Positions 9,208 to 20,550 are shown, counted from the first letter of the stretch. The stretch is DNA of 64,000 bases from Nannochloris sp. 'desiccata' (GCA_019044685.2 JAGTXX020000012.1:62001-126000), one strand, 5' to 3'. The notes: generated by a model from the letters alone, not told the origin. A program made the numbers and translations.

Positions 9208-12200
9208 CTAATATTCCCATGTACTATGCCAAGTTGTCACTGCAGCAGGTGATACCCAGTCTTCCATTTCATTCATTATTTGTTGAGCAGGCACACTCGG
9301 TTCAATATGTTTGACAAATAACTCAATTTTAATTGTTTGACCTTCTTTTTTTGGTTGCAGCCAGAATTTATATTGATGTGTACCTACGCCAGACGCATAC
9401 CGTACCATGTGTTGCTCTGGGACTGTGCTTTTACTAACACGAATATCTTTTCTATTAGCTATTGCAACTTCTGTACCGAGTGACCATGCAGATAGATCTC
9501 CAGTGATATTCATTACAGCCCATGCAGAACGGACAGTATCCAACTTGAGATAGATTCTCTTCTTTTGAGACTGTGTATCATTGCGATCACCACCAGCAGC
9601 AGCACGTCCATTCTGCTCTTCTTTCTCTGGTGCTGTACCATCTCCGCCTTGTTGTTCTGTCGGAACCACTACCAGATTTTTCACTTTATTCCATACACTA
9701 CTCAAAACACCACCACTAGAACTACCATTATAGAACTCATCAGCATCAATAACACTCAAGCTTGGTGCCTTATACCCCCGCCGTGGTGGTGGCGCCTTTC
9801 TTGCTGTTCCGGTTACTAAATAATTAATCGGGTATAACGCAACCCAATCTGCATTACTATAGGGTGCTTGCGGTAAATTTAAAGCATTTCTAGGCATAGC
9901 TACCTCAACAGGTATTGCATCCATTGAACTGAAAGTAAAGAAAGAATCAAAAATGGTGCCTTGTTGGGTATGGCGGTGGAAGTGCTGGATAATAACTCTC
10001 TTTGGAGATCTGTAGCTATATGGGTGAGGTTCTGCGGTAGCGGTATTATTTGTTCTACTCGTAGATACTATACTAAAAATGGGTTTACCAAGGAGTCCAC
10101 TTGCAAGAGCAACAGCAATTGACGTTCCTAATAACACAGTAGCCAACACTTTCGCTCGGTGTCTTCCTAAAGCGACAGCAATATACGGAACAAGTGTTCC
10201 CGTAGCTACTACAAGACCTACCCCAATTAAAGCACCTACTGCGGTATCGGGAACTGCAGCACCGAATCTACCAGGAGGTGCTCCAGCAAGGCCGATTTTT
10301 TCCATTACGTGGGTTGCAATAGTGAGAGCAGTAGGCAACGAGACAGTGATAGGTGGAATAAAGGATAAAAGAAGAATGCATACATGTTTCCATGTATATA
10401 GTGTCCCCTTTCTTTTCCCTTTTTCACTTTGCTCTTCATCATTAGAATTGAAGACAGCCGAGGGGGTGAGCACAGCGGCAAGGGTAGCGCCCAGTGCCCA
10501 AGCGACGAAAAGATAGGCACTGTGCATCCCAATTGAAGTTAATGCTGAAGCAAATAGTGAGAATAACAAGGCACAGCCGAGACTCCGTGCACATGCTTTA
10601 GAAAGCTCACTATTGCCGTTGCTCTCTGGTACGGCGGAAGCAGGCAACGAAGACGAAGCTGCTGAAGAAGTACAGGATCCAAATCCAATATAGGGAATCA
10701 GCAGCCCTGCAATTGCAGCTGGGATGTACATAAGAAAAGCAAGTTTGTGATTGCTATACCAAAAGATTGGCGTCTGGAAGACTACAGCACGAGCACCACC
10801 AATAACAGCAGGTACTAGTATAGAACTTAAAATAGAAAGTAAAGCAGTACCAGCATGACGTAATAATGGTCCTGGAGGTGGTATTCTACTTTTTGAATGT
10901 ATTAGGCGTTGCCTTTCCTGTTCATCAAATACCATATCGAATGCACTAGTAGAACGACGATGGCCACCGCCTTGAGGAGACGTAGGACTCCGACCACGAC
11001 CACGATTGCCACCTTCAATGTTCATTTTGCTTACTTTTCTCGCTGCTGTCTGCAGAGATAGCGTGAGCAATACTAGTAATGGTATTTGATGTACAAATGA
11101 AGCGGTTCTGTGACTGTATACAACCATATAGGTAGATAAAATATCGAAAAACACATGCCCACGAGGAGACTTTGAAATACCAGTCACAACTTCTTCGTCT
11201 ACTTCCGAGCTCTTTTCATCCTTTTGATTTGAGATATGGCGGTGGTGCTGTTGTTTCTCCCCTCTATAATCACCAGTTTTTAAAACTCTACTGAACTCTA
11301 AAGCAGTAGCCAACATATTTTCACCCATTGCTTGCAACGTCCCTGGCCTTATCCTACTTGTTTCATCTCTATTACTATGATACGCAGTCCCATCAAATAA
11401 GAAGGCAACATCAATACCAGGTATAGCCCCATAATGTCTATAACTAAACATACGGTAATCAGTATCTGCCGGGATCAAACCGAGTTCAAAAAAGTCTTGA
11501 CCGAGAGTTGTACCTCTGGGAGCAGGGGCTGTACGTGCATACGCACGAAGTGTCCAGTCTCCTGTATGTTGAAAAAGGACATCAGGACCCCATGGACCCG
11601 TAGATTCTAGGTTGATAAATGCGCCCAGTTCTTTAGCAAAAGGAGAAGAGGCCATGAAACCGTGACTTGCTTGCATGAGCGTTTCTTCACCTCCATTGAA
11701 AAGAAAGATTATTGGGGTGGAGAGAGGAAGTGACGAGTTCGCGACGATGGTGCGTGCCATTTCAAGGGCGATACCGACACAGGAAGCGGCATCGGATGCA
11801 CCAGGGGAGCCTATGACGGAATCGTAGTGAGCATTGACCAACACAGAGCGAGGACGGTCGGATTCGTTAATTTCTTCGTTTTTAGGTGCTATGCGGAGAA
11901 CAATATTGGTCAAGCCATTGTAAACGTTTGAAATTTCAAATCCAAAAGCATGCTGTTTACTCAGTGCACCAGAAATTAATTCTTTTTCGACAATTACTTG
12001 TAAATCAGGGCGGTGCTGGCGAGCATTTATGGCAATGCGTTTTGCTTGAGAAAAGAGATATTTCGCAGCCTTTTCATCACCTGGGGTGCCTACTTGACGA
12101 TAACCGATAGTGTCTGCAAGGTAGGAGGTGGTAGCAAGAGCTCTGCCTTCAGAAAAAAGACCTGGAGGAGCGTCCACAGCGAGTGGTGGCGGCACCACAA

Positions 12201-12433
12201 CGAAAGCCTGATAGGTAATTTGATACTGCAAGAAGAGGAAAGAATAATGGTTTAGATTCATGCATATTATTCAATTCTGTACTTCATACTGCTGATCCAG
12301 GTAAATGAAAACTACATACCAAAATAGCAAAGGTTGCTGTTATGGAGATTAAGAATTTCCAAGACCCTTGGACCCCATGTAGAGGGGGCGAACGCTGTGT
12401 GCGTATCGATGTAAGAGCGGGCGATGCATCCAT
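9208..12433 (-). CDS. ER-type M28 zinc metallopeptidase (ERMP1/Fxna-like)
   Basis: Two exons, 12320-12433 (38 codons) and 9208-12225, joined by a 94-bp intron (GTATGT...GCAG), give about 1043 aa. The first exon supplies the ATG and a short cytosolic tail, then the first membrane segment (FLISITATFAIL). The M28 domain has the expected order: VNAHYDSV (first zinc His), SPGASDAASCVG (bridging Asp), FNGGEE (catalytic Glu), then a YRMFSYRHYGAIPGID block. The C-terminal half carries repeated hydrophobic helices and a soluble luminal tail. This is the architecture of ER aminopeptidase ERMP1/Fxna. A Gln/Lys/Ser-rich insert separates the peptidase from the helices. Length fits the family (about 900 aa) with extra loops. 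Confidence 0.9.
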
Positions 12434-12735
12434 TGTATTGTAAGGTAACGGAAAGCGTTTAATTGTCAGAGCAACAAGAGAACAAGATAATCAATGGCTA
12501 TGATGTGATCTAAACAGGGTTCCGAGTCATACGTTCTTAATGGCACATTCGCTATTTGTGCGTTTTAGAGTTATTAAATAAAACAACCTCGAACAGTATT
12601 TGGGCATCCAGTGGAGTTTTGAGCTGAAAAATATTCTGTCAAAAAACGAAAATTGTTCCCACAATCACGTTGATCTTAAGTCGTGATCACCGCTAGTTTT
12701 TCAGATATTTATATATTAAAAAATTCTTGAAATCA
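12434..12735. promoter_or_regulatory. Shared upstream region of two divergent genes
   Basis: About 300 bp separate the start codons of the M28 peptidase (minus) and the TrmH methyltransferase (plus), so both promoters must lie here unless 5' leaders extend further. I see AT-rich sequence and no clear TATA or repeat. Confidence 0.45.
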
Positions 12736-14667
12736 ATGAGAAGGGTTCTCTTAGCTTCTCAAAGGATGTGGGCTGCTCATGGTATGCTGCACATTTTGCA
12801 TGCAAAGATTGATTTTAATTTATTCACTTATAGCAGTTCTTAACTCCTTGCTTTCTTTGAATTGACAGTAGGACGGGTAAAGCCTGCGGTAGTAGTTGCA
12901 GCGTATGGCGATCAACAGCAGCAGCGCAGTTACCGTCCAGGGGGTGGCGGAGGCGGCCGAGGCGGCGGTGGCCGTGGTGGAGGCGGCCGAGGTGGCGGCG
13001 GTGGCCGCTACGGCCAGCGCGATCGCCGCAACCAAAGCTGGGACCGCCGTAACGATAAAAAGGACGACAATGAGTACAACGGTGGTGGTGATGGCTATGC
13101 TTCAAACAATAATTATAATAGGGTTTCCCGACCCAGCAGTGGCTACGACGCTCGCAATGATGCTGTCTTTGGCAGCAGTGATGATGGAGATGCTAGCTGG
13201 GATGGTGGATACAGCGCTGTTGCTGCTGATGGTGGGTCAGGTGGTAATCCACGAGGAGGAGCTTCAAGAAATTATGGCAACAGTAATAATAATATTAGAG
13301 ACAGCTATAGCAACAAAAGAGAAGATGCTTTTTCTTCTTATTCTTATTCACGAGAAGGCGGTGGTAGTGGTAGTGGACGCGGCAGGGGAAGCTACGGAAG
13401 AGGAGAAGGACGGAGAGGAGGAGGTAGGTCTTCTAGCTATGGAGGTGGCGGCAGAGGAGGCGGAGGCGGTCGGGGTGGTGGAGATCGGTACGGTCGGGGT
13501 GGTGGAGATCGGTACGGTCGTGATCGGTATAGCAACAGTAGCAGCCGTGATAAAACCAGCAATTATAGCCGGGGTAGCGACCCTTTCTCCGATGCCGCTC
13601 CCTCATCTTATGGCGGAAGTGACAATAGATTTAATAAAAATATAATTGACAACGATTCTAGGACAGACTCTCGGTACACTTCAAGTGGTGGCAGTAGCAG
13701 CAGTTATGATGAAGACGATTCGAGCTATGAAAGAAAGAACAGCTACGATAGAGGCAATAGTTCCTTTGGAGGTTCTTCTGTTAAAGATTTGTGGCAAGCC
13801 GATGTTGTGTTTGGTGTTTCTCCAGTCTTGGCTGCACTTGAAGCAGGTCGGCGTACTATTCATACTCTATACGTCCAAGAAGGCATGGACGAATCAAAGC
13901 GTAAAGATAAAGGCGCAGTGGCCACTGCAATGGAAAAGGCCAAACAATTGGGGGCTATAGTGAAAACTGCCTCAAAACATGATTTGAATATGGTTTCGGA
14001 CAACCGTCCACATCAAGGATTAATTCTGGACGCGACTGCTTTAGATTTTGAACATCTGGATGCTATGCCTGCTGCCAAAGATGTGTGGGATGGTGAAGAA
14101 ATGGACGAAGATGAAGAATCTAAAAAGCAACCTCCAGTATGGTTGTGTTTGGATGAAGTTGTCGACCCTCAAAATTTCGGAGCTGCTCTCCGCTCAGCCT
14201 TCTTTTTAGGGGCAACTGGAGTTTTGACTTGCAAACGAAACTCTGCTCCATTAAGTCCAGTTGTATCTAAGGCTAGTGCTGGAGCACTGGAATTAATGCC
14301 TGTGCATTCGTGTCGTAATTTACCTCAAACTCTTGCTGATGCCAAGATGAAAGGGTGGACGGTGCTTGGTGCCGCCGCCCAGTCTGATGCCATTAGCTGT
14401 GCTACCTACAAATTGCAAGGTCCCACTATTTTAGTCATGGGAAATGAAGGGTATGGGTTGCGTACTACTGTACGACAGCAATGTGATGCTATGCTCCGCA
14501 TCGATGGTGCTGGTGGTGAAAGTGGTGGTGGTGGCTCTGTGGCGGCAATGGGACTGGGCATTGGTGTTGGGGAAGAAAGGATGAAAAAGCTGAGCGGATT
14601 GGTGGATAGCTTGAATGTGAGTGTGGCTACAGGTATTTTGATGCATCAGTTGTTGGCTCCCAAGTAA
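12736..14667 (+). CDS. SpoU/TrmH rRNA 2'-O-methyltransferase with long RGG domain, organelle targeted (MRM1-like)
   Basis: Transfers a methyl group from S-adenosylmethionine to a ribose 2'-OH of rRNA. Two exons, 12736-12781 and 12869-14667, give 614 aa. The first exon is found only by splice logic and encodes MRRVLLASQRMWAAH, a mitochondrial-like presequence. Residues about 30 to 310 are disordered and dominated by Gly, Arg, Ser, Tyr and Asp, with GGGGRGGG and RYGRGGGD repeats. The substrate-binding part starts near 321 (VVFGVSPVLAALEAGRR). The SPOUT motifs follow: LDEVVDPQNFGAALRSAFF near 440, ILVMGNEGYGLR near 538, and LNVSVATGILMHQLL near 597. Mrm1/RlmB-type enzymes are the closest family. 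The RGG tract is not part of the usual family length. Confidence 0.9.
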
Positions 14668-15196
14668 AAGGAAAGGGCCGCCGGAAAAGACAACAGGTGC
14701 AGTTTCCTGTTGCTGTGGTTTTGCTTGATTAAGATTGAACTGCTAGTATAACTTAAGTAATTCCTATTTCATCTAGGAACATGTGTTTAAGATCAGTATT
14801 TGCAAGGCAGAGCACGTCCAAAATAAAATGGACTGTTTTTTTTCAATTTGAAGACAGGAAAAGAGAATCAATCGATCGGGCCTTCCCAAATCAATCTTCC
14901 CTTACACCAGCATCGTTATAGCAATGCAAGCTTGAAAAAGGTCCTTACATCTCGCAGTTACGGAGGCAATTTGCCGAGGTTAAATTTTAGAATTTCTTCA
15001 ACGTGGATCGAAATGGCACATTGGGAAAGCGGCTGCTGTAGGTCGTCAAATTTCGCATTATTTACTATAATCATATCCTTGCATCACAGGCCTCGAATTT
15101 AGCCAAATTAATGCCTAAAAATGAGAAAAAAATTCGGCAAGAGCGTCGAAAATTCTTGTTTTTAAAATATAAATAGTGCAAATTCTTAGATTCCAT
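14668..15196. other. Intergenic stretch upstream of the 5S gene
   Basis: No gene recognised. Sequence is AT-rich. The minus-strand open frame that crosses 15071-15451 overlaps the 5S rRNA gene and is a by-product of it. Confidence 0.5.
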
Positions 15197-15312
15197 GATT
15201 CGTTCATACCATCGTGAATACATCAGTTCCCGTCTGATCACTGAAATTAAGCACGATTGGGCAGCAACAGTAGTACCAACAGAGATGGGGTGCGAAGTCG
15301 CTGTGACGAATC
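15197..15312 (+). rRNA. 5S ribosomal RNA (single dispersed gene)
   Basis: About 116 nt. The ends pair perfectly as helix I: GATTCGT at 15197-15203 with ACGAATC at 15306-15312. In between are the conserved 5S blocks CATACC, GTCTGATCACTGAAATTAAGC (the internal A-box region of the gene), AGTAGTACC and GAGATGGGGTG (C-box region). CAGCAAC and GTCGCTG can form helix V with one mismatch. A TTTT run follows at 15313-15316, and a longer T run lies further on, fitting RNA polymerase III termination. Only one copy is present, between protein genes, rather than a tandem array. Exact mature ends are inferred from the pairing. Confidence 0.85.
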
Positions 15313-15476
15313 TTTTGATCCTCTTTCTCTTTTTGCACTTCTCTCGCGCAAAATATGACCAACTGCAACTGCACAATTGATTTGCGTGCCCTTCGCCAAC
15401 TTTAGGTAAGCTCTTCAACTTTTTCCCAAAATTAAATAAGAGAGATAACACAGAAAAACAAAAAGTAAATATCTAT

Positions 15477-17627
15477 TTATTTTACCAATAAAAATTCATC
15501 CATGACCAACCCAGTATCTGTAGCCACCATTTCATGCTTCATATGCGTTGCATTCGCCTCTACTCTCAAATATCCATGCCTCAGCAACACTACTTCAAAT
15601 ATTTTAGGTTTCGACAAGTGAATATTTGGAGACAACCCGGCCCCTGCATTGCCCATAACAAGATGCACTATGGAATTCTGCTTAGGAGATGCTTGTTTTT
15701 GATCTTTACCATCATGGATGCACTGACCCTTGGCTAGAGAACACGTTCTTTGGTAGCTGTGGTGGTGCCCAGACCAAGTAACGTCTACTTTAAATTTCAA
15801 AAATAATTCTTCAAGCGCAGCACGCAACGCAGCAGCGACCAATTGGTCTGTATTTGGCATCAATGGTGACCAGGAAATAGAATCGAGATAGATAGGACGG
15901 TGTCCTCCAACAACTATCCAAGGGGTCAATGTTTTATCGACAGCTGCAAGATCTGCCTCGATAAATTTAAATTGTGGGCTGCCCGGGTGGAATGCATGCT
16001 CTGTGCTGAATTGAAGGAAATGAATAGGACCAAAATCGAATGAATACCATGGCTGGTCATGGTCATCATTACCATTACTTGGTATGTCTTGTCCATTGAG
16101 AGTAGTACTGGTGAGACGCCGAGAAGAAGAAGAAAGTGAAAATGAACTTGTTGGCATATTCGTTCTTCTACTATATGCTACTCCACACTCCCCTCCACTG
16201 TCTCTACTACTCATTTCTCCAAATCCATCCCCTGTACCAGGCCAATCTCTTTCATGATTACCTGGTACAGTCATATATGGCACAGCACGCACAGCAGGGC
16301 CTATTAAATCCCAATACGAATCCCATTGTGTACTATACCCACGTGCGTACGACACATCACCATTATGTACTATTAACTGTGGGGTGTTGTTTTCGACTTC
16401 CCAGTGTAAGGCAGCATGTGTTTGCAGGGATGCCCACATTTGAGATACTTCCATAGACCCATCAACCTCAGCTTGACCTAAATCTGCGATTGCCAGGAGC
16501 TTCACACGGTGTTTGTGTTGGTTTTGTTTAATCACTTGGTAATTAGTAGAAGGTTGCATAGAGAGAGGACCTGGGGGAGCTATGAAAGAGGCTTCTTCAC
16601 TCCAAATAAAAGAAAGATTACCATCCCCACCGCTACTTGAACTTGAACTCCGTGTATTTCCTTCATCTTCGAAACTTCCACCATACCTGTAATAATATCT
16701 CTTTCCAGGGACCAACCCTGTGATGATAACGTAGTGAAACCAACCAGGGTCAAACCACCCAGTTGTATTCGCAGGAGGGCCACACAGGTCACTACGAGAA
16801 TAGGAATTTGAAACACCTGTGGCGCTCTTTACCGTAGAATTTTTAATTTTTATATTATTAGTATTATTATTAGTGCGGTTCATATTAAGAGGGGATGTAT
16901 CTCCTAAAGGGGCGGTGGACCATTGAACAGTAGGAGGACTGGTCCCTCTATCTCTTGTTGTCCACTGAATAGCAAGCTCACTTGTCTTTGGTTTCTTAGA
17001 GGACGACCAAGAATTGCCGTCATCACTACCTCCACTGCTATAGATAGTATAACTTGTAGGTAGAGAAAGATGACCCTGGGTGGGATAATTAGGTACTTCT
17101 GGGGTAATAGATTGTGACCATGCTGCAAGCCGAGGAGTTTGTAAGCCTCCACGAATAAGGGCAAACTTCAAAGGCTGCCTGAGATTTAAGACTCGAAATA
17201 AAGCCGAGCCAGAGCCAGAGATTAAATGAGATGGAGTTGTGCGAGCTGCCAGCGTAAACTTAATAGGTGCGGTGGCAGCGACATCTGCACCATCGGGGTA
17301 CAGAGCTATGAAGTCGTCGTAATTTGGGAATGGCACTCCTTTCCAGGTGACCTCCACCCAAGTTGCAGCGGGAGTAGATCGAGGAATGATTGTAGTGTTG
17401 ACTCGAAGAAAAATTTCTGTAGCAAGGTCCAAGGTTGTAGTAGCTACTGAGAAATGCTCTAAGGGGTTGTGAAAATCTGGAGATGGAGCTGTTACGAGGG
17501 TTGACCCTTGTAGGCTGTTTGACAAGGTTGCTGGATTAATGTGATCGTGAGGATAATTGCCAATGCCGAGGCCAGAAGTGAGCGCAATGAGCAAATGCGC
17601 TGCTAAAAATATTACCAAAGACTTCAT
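15477..17627 (-). CDS. Purple acid phosphatase, secreted
   Basis: A binuclear metallophosphatase that hydrolyses phosphate esters, usually secreted or vacuolar for phosphate scavenging. Single exon, 716 aa. Residues 1-19 form a signal peptide (MKSLVIFLAAHLLIALTSG). The N-terminal part (about 60-350) corresponds to the fibronectin-like domain of plant-type PAPs, with an unusual Ser/Asn-rich insert near 200-275. All metal-ligand blocks are present in order: LLAIADLG (Asp382), NGDVSYARG (423-430), PGNHERDW (455-462), GGHRP (574-578) and SGHHHSYQR (619-627). Several N-x-S/T sites support passage through the secretory pathway. Length suits the high-molecular-weight plant-type class. Confidence 0.93.
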   Translation of the reverse strand: MKSLVIFLAAHLLIALTSGLGIGNYPHDHINPATLSNSLQGSTLVTAPSPDFHNPLEHFSVATTTLDLATEIFLRVNTTIIPRSTPAATWVEVTWKGVPFPNYDDFIALYPDGADVAATAPIKFTLAARTTPSHLISGSGSALFRVLNLRQPLKFALIRGGLQTPRLAAWSQSITPEVPNYPTQGHLSLPTSYTIYSSGGSDDGNSWSSSKKPKTSELAIQWTTRDRGTSPPTVQWSTAPLGDTSPLNMNRTNNNTNNIKIKNSTVKSATGVSNSYSRSDLCGPPANTTGWFDPGWFHYVIITGLVPGKRYYYRYGGSFEDEGNTRSSSSSSGGDGNLSFIWSEEASFIAPPGPLSMQPSTNYQVIKQNQHKHRVKLLAIADLGQAEVDGSMEVSQMWASLQTHAALHWEVENNTPQLIVHNGDVSYARGYSTQWDSYWDLIGPAVRAVPYMTVPGNHERDWPGTGDGFGEMSSRDSGGECGVAYSRRTNMPTSSFSLSSSSRRLTSTTLNGQDIPSNGNDDHDQPWYSFDFGPIHFLQFSTEHAFHPGSPQFKFIEADLAAVDKTLTPWIVVGGHRPIYLDSISWSPLMPNTDQLVAAALRAALEELFLKFKVDVTWSGHHHSYQRTCSLAKGQCIHDGKDQKQASPKQNSIVHLVMGNAGAGLSPNIHLSKPKIFEVVLLRHGYLRVEANATHMKHEMVATDTGLVMDEFLLVK

Positions 17628-17801
17628 TATTACTATATATAATTTTTAAAGTTATTTATGCAAGGTTCAGGGTTGACCGGAACCTTAAAGTATTATTAAT
17701 TATAATTTCTGTGGCAATTAAGACGTTCAACGGTTGCGGCACCATTTTAAGAGATTAATTAAAATCTTACACAAAAACTCTCTAATCTATCTACGTATTA
17801 A

Positions 17802-19115
17802 TCAATTCTTGATTGAAGACACACCGGCTGCTGCGTTCTTCACCTGTTGTCGCTGCTGTTCCAACACCGTTGCCAAAAACGTCCGACCCTCGGCCAATGC
17901 TGCTTCTCTGTTCAACGCTTCACTTTCCAACTCTCTAATACGTTCAAGAGCTTCACTCAATGCAGCAGAAGCGCCGTTACCACCTACATTAAAGCCTAGG
18001 GTTGGGCCACGAGAAGATGGAGAAGCAGCTCTGGCTTTCTGAGCTGTTTCCAATTGTGTCTCCAAGCCCTCTAGTGTGACCCGCAATGCCTCGGCCTCTG
18101 CTGCTGCACTTGCAGCTGCATTTCTCGCAGCAGCTAGTTCCTGAACAAGCGATTGACTGAAAACTCCCATAGTGGTCGCTCCATCGTCTCCAGCAGAGGC
18201 TAAAGCCGCCAGTTGTTGCCGTAATGCTGCTGCTTCGTTCTCGGCAGCATCGGCTCGGTCAGCTTCTTCTTCTGTTGCTTGCAGCTCTGCTTCTAACTCG
18301 CCTCGTAATAGATCCATCTCGTCAAGAAGAGCCTCCGCGTCAGTTTCAGATAATGCACCACTAGCTGTAGAAGGTGCATTTGAGCTTGTGTTGGTGTTTA
18401 GTCGTTCAGCAATACTTATGGCAAGAGCCTCGGCTTTTTCAACCAGTGCTGCCGATTGTGCTGCCTCCTCTGCAACAAGATGTTTAGCAGCAGCTACGTG
18501 TTGTTGAGCAACATGTGCTGCATCGACTGCCAATTTCTCTGCATGCTGTGCTGCCTGTAATTGTTCACGGAGAGAATCACTCGCTCGTATAGCTGCCTCC
18601 AATTCACTTTGCAAATTAGAAATTTTGCCCTCGAAAGTTTCGATTTGTTTTTTCATTTCAGCGATTTTTGCTTCATTTTCTTTATCCGTATTGGCTGTAT
18701 TTATACTATTTTCAGCTAAACTGAGCGCATTCTCCAGCTCTGCAAACCGTGCTACTGCAGATTTTAGTTCTTCTGCACGCAGGGCTTCTACTTGTTCTAA
18801 CTGAGCTTGAAGATTTGCCATGGCAGCTGTGCGGGCATCGACCTCAGCACGAAGTTGTGCTGCAGCAGCTGCTTGCTGTTTTGCAACATCGAGTTCAGCG
18901 CGAAGACAAGCAAGTTCAGCTTCTGAAGACAAAGAAGATGAACTATTACTAAGGAATCCACCACCACCACCGCCAGCTTTAGAGCCTGCTAAGACCGGAG
19001 GTAATACGGTGAGATGTCTGCGGTGGTGCTGAACTGAAAATCCTATTCTTGCTGAAGGAGCAATGTGCAATGCCCTCCTACTTGATAGCCTATACTTTAC
19101 TGTCAACACCTTCAT
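17802..19115 (-). CDS. Ala/Glu-rich coiled-coil protein, probably organellar
   Basis: Single exon, 437 aa. The first 35 residues are basic with few acids (MKVLTVKYRLSSRRALH...QHHRRHL) and resemble a mitochondrial or plastid leader. From about residue 60 to 330 the chain is one long coiled coil rich in Ala, Glu, Gln and Leu. It resumes after a Ser/Gly linker (about 375-395) with ALSEALERIRELESEALNREAAL. No enzymatic motif is visible. It may be a structural or tethering protein, but similarity searches with coiled coils mislead and I give no family. Confidence 0.65.
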   Translation of the reverse strand: MKVLTVKYRLSSRRALHIAPSARIGFSVQHHRRHLTVLPPVLAGSKAGGGGGGFLSNSSSSLSSEAELACLRAELDVAKQQAAAAAQLRAEVDARTAAMANLQAQLEQVEALRAEELKSAVARFAELENALSLAENSINTANTDKENEAKIAEMKKQIETFEGKISNLQSELEAAIRASDSLREQLQAAQHAEKLAVDAAHVAQQHVAAAKHLVAEEAAQSAALVEKAEALAISIAERLNTNTSSNAPSTASGALSETDAEALLDEMDLLRGELEAELQATEEEADRADAAENEAAALRQQLAALASAGDDGATTMGVFSQSLVQELAAARNAAASAAAEAEALRVTLEGLETQLETAQKARAASPSSRGPTLGFNVGGNGASAALSEALERIRELESEALNREAALAEGRTFLATVLEQQRQQVKNAAAGVSSIKN

Positions 19116-19151
19116 AATTATTGATCTTTACCCCTCTTTCTTTCCAATTAA

Positions 19152-19666
19152 CTAGCCTTCCTTCCAAGTTTTAGCACAAGAGGTACAGCGGTAAAAAATA
19201 GTCGCAGGTTCGTCTGCTGAACGAGTTTGAATTTCACGGAAGTAAGCTTCGTGATTGCTGCAATTAGGGCAAGTGACTTGAGTTTTCTGTACGTTCTTCC
19301 AGGCTTCTTCACCTCCGAGTACGTCGTCTACTTCCTTTTTCTTTAAAGCGACCTCCTTGACAAGCTGCAAAAATAAGGCGTTGAGATTGATTGATTAATC
19401 ATTTCAGTGATCAAGTTTAATGAAAATACCATATGAATTGAAATAGCTGTTCCTTAAACACATAATATGGATATCCTACCCTCTTTTTGATGTGGTAGAT
19501 GTAAGGGCAGCTCTTGCAAACGTAATGGTGCTGCAAGCCAATCTTTTCAACTACAAATTTATAGGCAAAGACATTTAGTTAATTCCATATCAGGGGTGAT
19601 ATTCACAATAGCTTTTCCCAACTTACTTTGAAGCAAATTTGCGCACGTAGGACAGAACGCTATCAT
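19152..19666 (-). CDS. RNA polymerase III subunit RPC11 (POLR3K)
   Basis: Small zinc-ribbon subunit needed for RNA cleavage, termination and reinitiation by RNA polymerase III. Three exons are deduced: 19627-19666, 19480-19550 and 19152-19364. They give 107 aa, against 108 in human. The N-terminal ribbon (MIAFCPTCANLL...HHYVCKSCPY) has two CxxC knuckles. EVDDVLGGEEAWKNV is the linker signature. The C-terminal TFIIS-like ribbon has CPNC, then QTRSADEPATIFYRC and TSCAKTW, with the catalytic acidic Asp-Glu hairpin intact. The first two exons are too short to stand out alone and were found from the splice sites and the match to the family. A second reading frame overlaps the start (see next entry). 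Confidence 0.93.
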
Positions 19667-19895
19667 TAGCTTTCAATTCTTTAAAATTCAAATGCCCCAA
19701 CACGCCCCGACGAAAGAGCTGTTCGGTGCAGTAAATCGTATTTAAGAATCAAATTACTGATATGATGAAGGGAATCACCTCGATGTTGGTATAATTTCGC
19801 CGAGAAGGCAATCCCTGCTCTCCTGCTGCTGTGCTCTTGGCGGCGATGGCACTCCTCAGTAAATTACACATTGGGGTTGCCGAAGACATTGTCAT
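19623..19895 (-). CDS. Possible small upstream ORF overlapping the RPC11 start
   Basis: Two segments, 19779-19895 and 19623-19718, could splice (GTGATT...AACAG) into a 70-aa frame. It begins MTMSSATPMCNLLRSAIAA and ends SVLSYVRKFASK. Its last part lies over RPC11 exon 1 in a different frame, and its stop codon falls on the RPC11 donor site. If the RPC11 intron is removed first, the frame ends one codon later as ...FASN. The N-terminus looks like a mitochondrial presequence. It could be a real small gene, a regulatory upstream ORF, or chance. I do not recognise the product. Confidence 0.3.
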
Positions 19896-20550
19896 TGCTC
19901 AGCACTATTAATATGTTTTCAAATAAAGTTAAATAATGAAATTTGAAGTGTACAAGGCTCCTCAGCGAGGTTCCGCACTGCCTCTCTGCTATCACTATTG
20001 CTATCGCCCCTCCCGCTTCCTCTGTTTAATCTTCTTTCACTCTACTACTGTATACGTGACAAACACTGTCTTGTGCCTGTAATTGTTAAGTTAAAATTCT
20101 AAGCTCACTTCATACACTCCTCCCGGGATGTGGATCCAGTGTTTCGCTCTTAGTTTACCTAGGAGCAGGCGGTGGAGCTGCCATAGAGAACGACGTCTTT
20201 AGTCGTAACAAGGCAAGTTAAAATTTCGAGCACATTCGCAAAGCTAGGAAATTACACGACGATGTTGACATCTGAATACTGTACAATTTAAATATCTGCT
20301 CCTTTGAGGGTTGAGTTTTCTCAAATGATCATCTCTAGCCTTGTGCGTCCAATTGACTACCCGATTGCGCACGACACCTCCTGCCCGCCTAGATTTAGTA
20401 TGAAAATATTTGTATAAGCATGTATAACTGCCTAAAATGGCAAATGGAGGCCTATCTGTGCGGCGCCGGGGGGGGGCAAATTTTTGAGATTTTTGGGAGA
20501 TATGATGGATTATTTTTTGCCACTTTTCAACATTTGAGGCACTGCTCATT
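19896..20550. other. Intergenic stretch, no gene seen
   Basis: Contains a run of nine G at 20468-20476 and little else. It leads into the permuted tRNA gene. Open frames here are short and not credible. Confidence 0.5.

Noticed and set aside
12896..13645. Long Ala/Val-rich frame over the RGG part of the methyltransferase
   Set aside because: It is a shifted reading of GGC/GGT repeats. The RGG frame continues into the catalytic domain.
20196..20212. AGTCGTAACAAGG, identical to 13 bases near the 3' end of small-subunit rRNA
   Set aside because: The match ends at once on both sides and no other rRNA sequence is around it, so chance is enough.
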